Below are positions 16,594 to 23,577 of a stretch of DNA of 58,087 bases, piece by piece. Origin of the DNA: an uncultured Bacteroidales bacterium (GTDB taxonomy: Bacteria > Bacteroidota > Bacteroidia > Bacteroidales > UBA932). Every line of letters starts with the position of its first letter. The first letter of the stretch is position 1. The translations under genes and the position numbers were made by a program. The DNA lies in assembly GCA_905235445.1 (NCBI GenBank), contig CAJOLJ010000016.1:1-58087 (forward strand), read 5' to 3'. The notes under the pieces were generated by a model that was not told where the DNA came from, ran no database searches, and worked only from the letters and a program-made list of their open reading frames with translations.

Positions 16594-18150
16594 ATGGCAG
16601 GTAAATGCAAAGAAATGAACAAAATCAAGCAAGCGTTGCGTCTCCATCTTGACGGAGAATCGAACCGGTCGATAGTGGACTTGTACAAGGGTACAGTCAA
16701 CAAATACATCACACTGGCGGAGTCCTGTGGCATCCCCATCCCGGTGCTGCTCACGATGGAAGAGCCAGAAATCGAGCGAGTTCTCACGGGAGGGAATCCG
16801 GCTTACAGCGACAGCCGGTTCCAGGACCTCAAGGATCGGCTCCCGTACATTGCCTCAGAGCTTGAGCGGAAGCATATGACACTGTATCTGCTCTGGCGTG
16901 AGTATCGCACGGGCAACCCGGACGGATACGGTTACACGCAGTTCTGTTATCATGTCAATCAGTATACGGAGGCGCAGAAGCCATCCTTTGTGCTGTCTCC
17001 GGACCGTGAAGGCGGACAGTACCTGTTCGTCGACTTTGCGGGAGACACGATGTCTTATGTTGACATCGAGACAGGCGAGGATGTGAAGTGCCAGATCTTT
17101 GTAGCTTCGCTCCCAGCGTCGGACTACGGCTTTGCGATGGCCGTCAGGTCTCAAACAGTGGATGACTTCCTATATGCCCTGGAATGCTGTCTGCGGCATA
17201 TCGGAGGTGTCCCCAAAATCATTGTAACGGACAACCTCAAGGCGTCCGTCGTAAAGGCTGACCGGTATGAGCCGGAAATCAACCGCTCGATGGAGGACTT
17301 TGCCGAACACTTCGGATGTGTGACCATACCTGCCAGGTCAGGCAAACCTAAAGACAAGGCTCTGGTTGAGAATCATGTCAAACTTACCTACCATAACGTA
17401 TATGCGCCGCTCCGGAACCGTCAGTTCTTCTCACTCGAGGAACTTAATGCGGCCATCTCGGAGCAGATGGTGCTCCATAACCAGCGGAGGATGCAGCGCC
17501 TGCCGTTCACCCGGGAGGAGCGCTTCATATCCATCGACAAGCCGGCTTTGAAGCCACTCAGGGCGGAACGCTTCGAGATCAAGTACCGCTGTGAGCTGCT
17601 TGTAAACCCTAACAGCTTCATCTACATGGGGCGCACAAAGAACTATTACTCTGTCCCTTACAGGCTGATAGGGCAGAAGGTCAAGGTCATATATACGCGC
17701 ACCCTTGTCAACATCTACTCCCAGCAGGGGGAACGGGTTGCAACACATCTCCGTTCTTACAGAGTCGGAGAATATGTTCGCAATGACGCCCATCTGCCTT
17801 CTTACTACAATGACTACGTGCAGTTGTCACCGGCCAAGTACATCTGGCGGGCAGAACGCATCTCCGCCCAGTTCGCCGACATCATCCGGGGCGTCTTCGA
17901 ACAGAACGCTGCGGCCCCACCGGAGACGTTCTACAAGTCCTGTGACGGTCTCTTCAACCTCCAGAAAACTACGGAGCCGCAGCTCTTTGACCGTGCCTGC
18001 CGGGCCGCCCTGGAGCGGAACCGCTGCAACTACGGCTTCATTCGGAACCTGATTGAAAGCAAGTGTGCCGGCCTCCCGGCGGAGGACGAGGAGCCCACGC
18101 TCTTCCCGGCCGACCACGACAATATCCGAGGAAGGGAATACTTCCAATAA
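16594..18150 (+). CDS. istA: IS21-family transposase IstA
   Basis: 518 residues. The DDE triad is visible: Asp in LFVDFAGD (near residue 150), Asp in IIVTDNLKAS (near 212) and Glu in KDKALVENHV (near 253). The N-terminus carries a helix-turn-helix-like segment (NRSIVDLYKGTVNKYI). Known: IstA binds the terminal repeats and catalyses strand transfer, with IstB as ATP-dependent helper. The ATG at 16594 follows the last left-end repeat by 43 bases. istB follows on the same strand. No frameshift is visible. Confidence 0.93.
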   Translation: MAGKCKEMNKIKQALRLHLDGESNRSIVDLYKGTVNKYITLAESCGIPIPVLLTMEEPEIERVLTGGNPAYSDSRFQDLKDRLPYIASELERKHMTLYLLWREYRTGNPDGYGYTQFCYHVNQYTEAQKPSFVLSPDREGGQYLFVDFAGDTMSYVDIETGEDVKCQIFVASLPASDYGFAMAVRSQTVDDFLYALECCLRHIGGVPKIIVTDNLKASVVKADRYEPEINRSMEDFAEHFGCVTIPARSGKPKDKALVENHVKLTYHNVYAPLRNRQFFSLEELNAAISEQMVLHNQRRMQRLPFTREERFISIDKPALKPLRAERFEIKYRCELLVNPNSFIYMGRTKNYYSVPYRLIGQKVKVIYTRTLVNIYSQQGERVATHLRSYRVGEYVRNDAHLPSYYNDYVQLSPAKYIWRAERISAQFADIIRGVFEQNAAAPPETFYKSCDGLFNLQKTTEPQLFDRACRAALERNRCNYGFIRNLIESKCAGLPAEDEEPTLFPADHDNIRGREYFQ

Positions 18151-18169
18151 CCCACTAATATCAACGTAC

Positions 18170-18889
18170 ATGGAAAATCAAATCTTCCAGGACCTTAAGG
18201 GTCTACACCTCTCCGGCATGGCTGACTGCTGGCAGAACCTGCAGGAGACGCGGAAGCATCAGGAAATCGTCCTTCAGGACGGGCTCGTGATGCTGATCCA
18301 GGCAGAGCACGACCAGCGTGCCGCAAACAAAACCGCCAGGCTCATCAAGAATGCCCGCTTCCGCTACGATGCGAGCATTGAGCAAGTACTCTTTGATCCG
18401 GCCAAGGGCCGTGACCAGGGCCGCATCATGCAACTGGCAACCTGTGAATACATCAAGCAGGGAGCGTCCGTACTCATCACCGGTCCGGCCGGAGTCGGGA
18501 AAAGTTACCTGTCCACGGCCCTCGGCTACCAGGCCTGCCTCTCCGGCTTCAGAGTGCGTTACTTCAACATGAACAAGCTGCTGGAAGCCATGCAGATGTC
18601 CCGCATCGAGGCCAAGGCCGCCAAGTTCTTCGACCGCATGGCCGAGGTGGATCTGCTCATCATCGAGGACTTCGGAATGAAGGTTCTGGACGGCCAGCAG
18701 CTGCTGGACTTCATGGAACTCATTGAGGACCGCCATGCCCGGAAATCAACCATCATCACCAGCCAGCTGCCGGTCAAAAACTGGTACGATATACTTGCAA
18801 AAAACACCACCGTGGCCGATGCCGTGCTCGACCGGCTCGCAAAAACAGCACACAGAATCGAGCTCTCCGGTGACAGTATGAGAAAATAA
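18170..18889 (+). CDS. istB: IS21-family helper ATPase IstB
   Basis: 239 residues from the ATG at 18170; longer upstream frames overlap istA and lack homology. Walker A GPAGVGKS near residue 105 and Walker B LLIIEDFG near 163, as in the DnaC-like IstB family; SQLPVKNWYD and the C-terminal RLAKTAHRIEL segment are characteristic. Known: IstB assembles on target DNA and licenses IstA. Starts 19 bases after the istA stop codon. Confidence 0.93.
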   Translation: MENQIFQDLKGLHLSGMADCWQNLQETRKHQEIVLQDGLVMLIQAEHDQRAANKTARLIKNARFRYDASIEQVLFDPAKGRDQGRIMQLATCEYIKQGASVLITGPAGVGKSYLSTALGYQACLSGFRVRYFNMNKLLEAMQMSRIEAKAAKFFDRMAEVDLLIIEDFGMKVLDGQQLLDFMELIEDRHARKSTIITSQLPVKNWYDILAKNTTVADAVLDRLAKTAHRIELSGDSMRK

Positions 18890-18929
18890 TATTACCTTTG
18901 CCAGACCAGGCTTGAAACGTTAACTCAAG

Positions 18930-18970
18930 TGGGTGGTTATCGCCGAAATGCCTGGGTGGTCATCGCTGAA
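18930..18970 (-). repeat. Two right-end repeats of the IS21 element
   Basis: TGGGTGGTTATCGCCGAA at 18930-18947 and TGGGTGGTCATCGCTGAA at 18953-18970, reverse-complement relatives of the left-end repeats. Only two copies are present here against five on the left, and they differ from the left set in the GGAGC/GCGCC part. Confidence 0.8.
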
Positions 18971-18975
18971 ATCCG

Positions 18976-18984
18976 CACCCTGTT
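18976..18984 (+). repeat. Target site duplication of the IS21 element, right copy
   Basis: CACCCTGTT, identical to 16279-16287. The reading frame continues directly from it into the displaced protease tail. Confidence 0.8.
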
Positions 18985-19032
18985 GAATATATTCGAGAGA
19001 TTATTGATGAAATACAGCCCAAATTAATCTAG
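18985..19032 (+). pseudogene. Displaced 3' end of the trypsin-like protease gene
   Basis: Fifteen codons plus TAG encode EYIREIIDEIQPKLI. Joined to the protease at codon 250 (HPV) after conceptual removal of the IS and one repeat copy, the frame is continuous and ends in a plausible amphipathic helix. This shows the insertion was into an intact gene and was not an original feature of the operon. Confidence 0.85.
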
Positions 19033-19194
19033 ACAGGTGCATTAATTGGGTTCAACGTGAAGTGAAAGGGTCATCACTGAATAATGATCTTGGGAATTAT
19101 GCTTATAAATCTTTGTAATGCTATCAAGATCTTTTTCCCGTGAATCGGCAATAATGCCCCTAAGTCGCCAAAATGTCGCCAAAAATTGAGGCCC
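19033..19194. other. Gene-free stretch at the right end of the island
   Basis: No convincing gene on either strand. At 19164-19184 GTCGCCAAAA occurs twice, 11 bp apart; short direct repeats near an integration end can be recombinase arm sites, but no integrase is in the window to support this. Otherwise I see nothing. Confidence 0.4.
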
Positions 19195-19236
19195 AAAAAG
19201 AGCTAACCGCTGAAAATCATACAGTTAGCTCTTTTT
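19195..19236 (-). terminator. Terminator of tRNA-Leu (bidirectional)
   Basis: Perfect 13-bp arms AAAAAGAGCTAAC (19195-19207) and GTTAGCTCTTTTT (19224-19236) with a 16-nt loop. Read on the minus strand it follows the tRNA 3' end by 4 bases and ends in a T run. Read on the plus strand it would also stop transcription leaving the island. Confidence 0.9.
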
Positions 19237-19240
19237 AAAG

Positions 19241-19642
19241 TGCCCCGGGCGGGAATCGAACCCGCACGGCCGTTTCGGGCCAAGGGATTTTCTTGCCACT
19301 ATGGCTTTCGCCACCATCTCTGTTTGTGGTCTGGACTATTCCTTCACCGTAGAGCAGTGCTCTTTAGGTGTGCCGTGTCTAGTCTCTGCACCTTCCTTCT
19401 CTCAAAGGCTTGGCTCAAGATTGCCATCGGCCTTACCCGTTATGGTTTCCTTGAATTTACGGCATTCTACATCTCCCTTTTCAGAGAGTGCACTCAAATT
19501 TGCTCTTCCTCTGTAATTACCTGTAAGGGCTTGGCAATTTGGATAAAGGAGTTTTAGATTCTCCTGTCTAATTATTGTTTACAAGTAATTGTTTCAAAGA
19601 GCTTCTATAAGTCCCTCGTGTCTACCATTCCACCACCAAGGC
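19241..19642 (-). tRNA. tRNA-Leu (anticodon TAA) interrupted by a group I intron
   Basis: Exon 1 is 19642-19609 and exon 2 is 19291-19241 (minus strand). Acceptor GCCTTGG/CCGGGGC pairs fully with two G-T pairs, discriminator A. D arm GTG/CAC with the Leu-type loop GAATGGTAGA. Anticodon stem AGGGA/TCCCT closes around loop CTTAAAA once the 317-nt insert after the first T of the anticodon is removed. Long variable arm GGCC/GGCC, T arm GCGGG/CCCGC with loop TTCGATT. The tRNA 3' end faces the island, the usual side for integrase-mediated insertion. Standard bacterial tRNA search settings could miss this gene because of the intron. Confidence 0.93.
19292..19608 (-). ncRNA. Group I intron (probable subgroup IC3) in tRNA-Leu
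   Basis: 317 nt between U34 and A35 of the anticodon, the same position as the cyanobacterial and plastid tRNA-Leu(UAA) introns. Exon 1 ends in T and the intron ends in G, as group I chemistry requires. Core elements appear in order on the minus strand: AAATTCAAGGAAACC; GGCAATCTTGAGCCAAGCC (P4-P6, 19407-19425); GTGCAGAGACTAGAC (R, 19377-19391); and GAATAGTCC (S, 19341-19333). GACTA of R pairs with TAGTC of S to form P7. No endonuclease gene is inside. The P1 guide pairing was not resolved by eye. Confidence 0.92.
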
Positions 19643-19660
19643 TTCCAGTACTGTGGGTGA

Positions 19661-19668
19661 CAAAGTTA
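19661..19668 (-). promoter_or_regulatory. -7 box of tRNA-Leu
   Basis: Minus-strand TAACTTTG, 18 bases before the mature tRNA 5' end at 19642. No clean -33 TTG at the usual distance. Confidence 0.55.
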
Positions 19669-19712
19669 GCAAGAAATTCTCACCATGTCCCACCCCAAGT
19701 ACAAAAATCTTT

Positions 19713-20459
19713 TTACATATTCATGCCACCATCCACCTGGATGACCTGCCCTGAGACATAGGATGATAGGTCGGATGCGAGGAATGTGGCCACGTTGGCT
19801 ATGTCCTCGACGGTACCGCCCCTTCTGAGGGGAATCCTCTCAATCCATTCCTTGCGGATGTCCTCGGGAAGGGCCTGGGTCATGGGTGTGTCAATGAAAC
19901 CGGGAGCGATTGCGTTGGCCCTGATTCCCTTCTTGCCCATTTCCTGGCTGATGCTCTTGGCGAGGGCGATGAGCCCGGCTTTTGAAGCTGCGTAGTTGCA
20001 CTGGGCTGCGTTGCCATGTACACCGACGACGGAGGACATGTTGATGATGGCCCCGCCCTTCTGCCTCATCATAATGGGGGTGCAGGCATGTATGAAGTTG
20101 AATGCGGATTTAAGGTTGACGGCAATGACTTTGTCCCACTGGTCCTCAGTCATGCGGAGCATCAGGCCATCCTTGGTGATTCCGGCGTTATTGACCAGGA
20201 TGTCGATCTTGCCGAAGTCTGCCTTTATCTGTTCCACGACGGTGTGGGTGTCCTCGAAGGATGCTGCATTGGAGGCGTAACCTTTGACGCGGTGTCCTTC
20301 CTTTGCGATTTCGGCGAGGGTCTCCTCCGCAGCCTCGTTTATCACCAGGTCGGTGATGGCCACGTCGGCACCTTCAGCAGCAAATTTGAGCGCAATGGCT
20401 TTTCCTATTCCTCTGGCCGCCCCTGTGATGATTGCGACCTTACCTTCCAATAGTCCCAT
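19713..20459 (-). CDS. fabG: 3-oxoacyl-[ACP] reductase FabG
   Basis: 248 residues, the normal length. Cofactor motif TGAARGIG at 12-19, NNAG at 90-93, catalytic Ser143, Tyr156 and Lys160 in YAASK, all in the SDR order. Known: reduces 3-oxoacyl-ACP to 3-hydroxyacyl-ACP with NADPH in each round of type II fatty-acid synthesis in the cytoplasm. The C-terminus PEDIRKEWIERIPLRRGGTVEDIANVA is typical FabG. It is single, between tRNA-Leu and the divergent ahcY, with its own promoter at 20513-20542. First core gene to the right of the island. Confidence 0.95.
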   Translation of the reverse strand: MGLLEGKVAIITGAARGIGKAIALKFAAEGADVAITDLVINEAAEETLAEIAKEGHRVKGYASNAASFEDTHTVVEQIKADFGKIDILVNNAGITKDGLMLRMTEDQWDKVIAVNLKSAFNFIHACTPIMMRQKGGAIINMSSVVGVHGNAAQCNYAASKAGLIALAKSISQEMGKKGIRANAIAPGFIDTPMTQALPEDIRKEWIERIPLRRGGTVEDIANVATFLASDLSSYVSGQVIQVDGGMNM

Positions 20460-20512
20460 TTTAAAATCTTTTTAAGGTTTTGGTTTGACGTACAGTCTGT
20501 GGTTTTGAGTTG

Positions 20513-20542
20513 CAAAGATACTCATAGTTTCCTTATTGACAA
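20513..20542 (-). promoter_or_regulatory. Promoter of fabG
   Basis: Minus-strand TTG at 20542-20540 and TATCTTTG at 20520-20513 with a 19-bp spacer, a textbook Bacteroidota promoter 54 bases before the fabG ATG. Confidence 0.8.
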
Positions 20543-20632
20543 AAAGCATACCTCGCATGCAGAATGAACTCTTCGGGGGACCGGAAAAGGGCGGAAAATT
20601 TTTTTACCTCTCCAAAAGGCTGTACCTTTGCA

Positions 20633-20640
20633 CGCTCTTA
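20633..20640 (+). promoter_or_regulatory. -7 box of ahcY
   Basis: TACCTTTG, 35 bases before the ahcY ATG at 20676, divergent from the fabG promoter. Confidence 0.65.
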
Positions 20641-20675
20641 ATTGTGAAATAGAAACTTAATTATAAGCCAGTCTT

Positions 20676-21926
20676 ATGAGTGAAATACGTAACCCTGAAC
20701 TGTGGGAGAGCGGAGAGCTCAAGATCCAGTGGGTCAGGACCCACATGCCCCTTCTGTCTTCGCTTCATGAAGAGTTCATCTCGACTCGTCCCTTCAGTGG
20801 CCGCAAAGTGGCCCTTTCGGTACATCTCGAGGCCAAGACAGCATACCTTTGCGAAGTCCTTGCCGCAGGAGGAGCCGACATGTACATTACCGGCAGCAAT
20901 CCCCTCAGCACCCAGGATGACATAGCGGCCGCTCTCGTCCACAAGGGCCTCAATGTGTTCGCCCTTCACGGTGCGAGTCCCGAAGAGTATGAAAGGGGCA
21001 TACGCAGCGTCGTGTCGGTGGGGCCGGACATCATAATTGATGACGGCGGGGACCTTGTCAATATGATCCACACTTCCTACCCCGAACTTCTCGGCGGTGT
21101 GATAGGGGGATGTGAGGAGACCACTACAGGCATCCTGCGTCTGCGGGCGATGGACCGTCATGGGGAACTCCGTTTCCCGATGATGCTGGTGAACGATGCT
21201 GCCTGCAAGCATTTCTTTGACAATAGATATGGTACCGGACAGTCCGTGTGGGACGGCATAAACAGGACTACAAACCTGATTGTCGCTGGCAAGAATGTCG
21301 TGGTGGCCGGTTACGGCTGGTGCGGCAAGGGAGTTGCCATGAGGGCAAAGGGACTGGGAGCAAAGGTCATTGTAACCGAGGTTGACCCCGTCAAGGCCAT
21401 CGAGGCCGTGATGGACGGGTTCACGGTAATGCCGATGAAGGATGCCGCCCCTATCGGGGATTTCTTCGTCACTGTGACCGGTTGCTGCGATGTCATTTCG
21501 AAGGAGCATTTCCCGCTCCTGAAGGACGGTGCGATCCTTTGCAACGCGGGACATTTCGATGTGGAAGTGGCTGTTGCCGCCCTCAAGGAGACTGCAGTGA
21601 AGACTTTCCCTGCCCGCAACAATATCCAGGGCTACGTGCTTCCTTCCGGCCAGACGGTCTATGTGATAGCCGAGGGCAGGCTCGTGAACCTTGCCGCCGG
21701 TGACGGACATCCGGCGGAGATCATGGACATGTCTTTCGCCATACAGGCGCTCAGCGCCAAGTACCTCCTTGACAACAAGGATACCATAGTCCGCGAGAGC
21801 GGAAAGATGCTGAACGTCGTTCCCGCCGAGATTGACAGGGCCGTGGCCCTTCGCAAGCTCCATAGCATGGGTGTTGAAATAGACGCCCTCTCCCCGAGCC
21901 AGGAAGTATATCTTTTCGGGGAATGA
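20676..21926 (+). CDS. ahcY: Adenosylhomocysteinase
   Basis: 416 residues. NAD-binding motif GYGWCGKG near 214, substrate region HLEAKTAYL near 50, NDAACKHFFDNRYGTGQS with the conserved Lys/Asp, and CNAGHFDVEV near 290 are all diagnostic. The protein ends at YLFGE and lacks the C-terminal ...YRY extension, as in the shorter archaeal/Thermotoga-type enzymes. Known: reversibly hydrolyses S-adenosylhomocysteine to adenosine and homocysteine, keeping SAM-dependent methylation and homocysteine supply going. Single gene, followed after 38 bases by nhaA on the same strand. Confidence 0.96.
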   Translation: MSEIRNPELWESGELKIQWVRTHMPLLSSLHEEFISTRPFSGRKVALSVHLEAKTAYLCEVLAAGGADMYITGSNPLSTQDDIAAALVHKGLNVFALHGASPEEYERGIRSVVSVGPDIIIDDGGDLVNMIHTSYPELLGGVIGGCEETTTGILRLRAMDRHGELRFPMMLVNDAACKHFFDNRYGTGQSVWDGINRTTNLIVAGKNVVVAGYGWCGKGVAMRAKGLGAKVIVTEVDPVKAIEAVMDGFTVMPMKDAAPIGDFFVTVTGCCDVISKEHFPLLKDGAILCNAGHFDVEVAVAALKETAVKTFPARNNIQGYVLPSGQTVYVIAEGRLVNLAAGDGHPAEIMDMSFAIQALSAKYLLDNKDTIVRESGKMLNVVPAEIDRAVALRKLHSMGVEIDALSPSQEVYLFGE

Positions 21927-21964
21927 TTTCTTCATACGGAAAATAACCTTTCTTTAAATATACA

Positions 21965-23368
21965 ATGCCGCTGATTCCTATTTATCACTGGAACAAGAGT
22001 CTGGTGAATTTTGAAAATCGACAGAGGAGGTTCAGCAAACAGCCTTGGGCTCAAGGGGTGATCCTTCTTGCATGCGTAGTGCTGGCGATGCTCCTTGCCA
22101 ACCTTCCTTTTACAAGGGATGCTTATTTCAACATACTTGAGACCGACATCGGGATAAACGCCATGTCCCCCGACGGGAACGGTTTCATGTTCCCCAGGGG
22201 AATGACAGTGGAGAAGTTCATCAACGATATTCTCATGGTGGTCTTCTTCTTCACGGTCGGGCTTGAGATCAAGAGGGAGATCGTGTTCGGGGAGCTCAGT
22301 TCCCCGCAGAAGGCCATAATGCCGGTTATCGCCGCTTTCGGCGGGGTTCTCATGCCCGCCCTCATCTATGTCCTCATCAACCATGGTACCGCCGCCTCGT
22401 CAGGTTGGGGTATCCCCACAGCCACGGATATCGCTTTTGCCGTTGGCATACTTTCCATACTGGGAGACAAGGTCCCGGTGTCGCTGAAGGTGTTCCTCAC
22501 GGCCCTTGCCATTGCGGATGACCTCATAGCCATCCTCGTCGTGGCCATCTTCTACGGCGGGAAAATCAACCTTCTCCTTCTTGGTTTAGCCATTCTCATG
22601 ATTCTTCTGATTCTCCTGATGAACAAGCTCGGGGAGAAGCGCAAGTGGTTCTATTTCATACCTGGGATAGCGGTGTGGATACTGTTCTACTATTCCGGGA
22701 TACATGCTACCATGTCGGGGGTCGTGATGGCTTTCCTGATCCCGATGAAGCCCCGTTACAGCAAGGAGTATTACTACCATAAGAGGGATACTTACCGCCG
22801 TAAGCTGGAGGAGTACGAGAGCATACCCGAGAAGACTGGATTCCCGAACGGACCGCAGAGGCATGTCCTCCGTAAACTGAGCGCCACTTCAAAAAACTGC
22901 ATAGGCCTCAGTTTCCGCCTTGAGCACGCCCTCGCACCCTGGGTCAACTTCCTCATCATGCCTGTCTTCGCCCTGGCGAATGCGGGAGTGCAGATAACGG
23001 ACGTATCTTATTTCAATGTGTTCCATGTCGATCCCGCCCTTGGAAGCGTCAGCATGGGTATATTCCTCGGCCTTCTTCTGGGCAAGCCCATCGGCATCAC
23101 CCTTGCAAGCCTGCTGGCGGTGAAGACGAAAGTGGGGCAGAAGCCGTCGGGAGCTTCCTGGAAGATGCTTTTCGCAGTGGCATGCCTGGGAGGTATCGGG
23201 TTCACGATGTCAATTTTCGTGGATACTCTCTCCTTCGGGGACCTCTCTCCCGAGGCCATGGCACAGCTTCGCGACATGGGTAAGATTGCCGTACTGATGG
23301 GATCCCTATCCGCCGGTATCCTGGGTTCCATCCTCGTCAATATTGTGCATCGAATCGAGAAGAAATAA
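21965..23368 (+). CDS. nhaA: Na+/H+ antiporter NhaA
   Basis: 467 residues with about 11-12 hydrophobic segments. The motif region IPTATDIAFAVGILS (near 140-155) with the conserved TD and ALAIADDLIAI (near 180) holding the adjacent ion-binding Asp pair are NhaA hallmarks. A cytoplasmic loop (about 265-305, many Tyr/Lys/Arg) is longer than in the E. coli protein, which is common in this phylum. Known: exchanges internal Na+ for external H+ across the inner membrane. Probably co-transcribed with ahcY. Confidence 0.95.
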   Translation: MPLIPIYHWNKSLVNFENRQRRFSKQPWAQGVILLACVVLAMLLANLPFTRDAYFNILETDIGINAMSPDGNGFMFPRGMTVEKFINDILMVVFFFTVGLEIKREIVFGELSSPQKAIMPVIAAFGGVLMPALIYVLINHGTAASSGWGIPTATDIAFAVGILSILGDKVPVSLKVFLTALAIADDLIAILVVAIFYGGKINLLLLGLAILMILLILLMNKLGEKRKWFYFIPGIAVWILFYYSGIHATMSGVVMAFLIPMKPRYSKEYYYHKRDTYRRKLEEYESIPEKTGFPNGPQRHVLRKLSATSKNCIGLSFRLEHALAPWVNFLIMPVFALANAGVQITDVSYFNVFHVDPALGSVSMGIFLGLLLGKPIGITLASLLAVKTKVGQKPSGASWKMLFAVACLGGIGFTMSIFVDTLSFGDLSPEAMAQLRDMGKIAVLMGSLSAGILGSILVNIVHRIEKK

Positions 23369-23391
23369 ATCTCATTTCAACATTCCCTTCC

Positions 23392-23422
23392 CCCCGTACT
23401 TCGGCCTACCCGATGTACGGGG
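23392..23422 (+). terminator. Stem-loop after nhaA
   Basis: CCCCGTAC (23392-23399) / GTACGGGG (23415-23422), 8-bp perfect stem with 15-nt loop. The following tract is T-rich but broken (ATTGTGCTTTT), so termination strength is uncertain. Confidence 0.6.
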
Positions 23423-23505
23423 ATTGTGCTTTTCTGGTGAAAGGGAAAAGATGGTCCGGCTTTTGAGGGGGAAGATTTGAGGAGTATCCTACCGACAAAA
23501 TTCAC

Positions 23506-23513
23506 TACCTTTG
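23506..23513 (+). promoter_or_regulatory. -7 box of the first M24 aminopeptidase
   Basis: TACCTTTG, 64 bases before the ATG at 23578; no strong -33 at the standard distance. Confidence 0.6.
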
Positions 23514-23577
23514 TGCATATGCGGACATGGCACCCCACCGCCCGCAGTGTACAGACGAAATCAAATACCCCTGAAAT

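Larger units (their letters stand above)
16288..18975 (+). mobile_element. IS21-family insertion sequence
   Basis: About 2.7 kb with istA and istB in tandem, multiple transposase-binding-type repeats inside both ends, and a direct repeat of up to 9 bp outside. Left-end repeats have core TTCGGAGCATnnCCACCCA; right-end repeats are their degenerate reverse complements (TGGGTGGTnATCG). The insertion is in codons for the last residues of the protease gene. Both transposition genes look intact, so it may still be mobile. Confidence 0.9.

Noticed and set aside
19401..19415. AAAGGCTTGG resembling the island palindrome
   Set aside because: It is part of the group I intron P6 region, lacks both palindrome arms and has no -7 box at 40 bp.
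19240..19557. Plus-strand reading frame of about 105 codons antisense to the tRNA-Leu region
   Set aside because: The DNA is fully explained by the intron-bearing tRNA on the other strand; the protein is not gene-like.
19241..19642. tmRNA-like gene (tRNA-like ends around a long insert)
   Set aside because: No tag-peptide frame or Ala-type ends; anticodon arm, long variable arm and group I core show tRNA-Leu with an intron.
20661..21935. Long minus-strand frame opposite ahcY
   Set aside because: Antisense shadow produced by GC-rich codons; ahcY is unambiguous on the plus strand.
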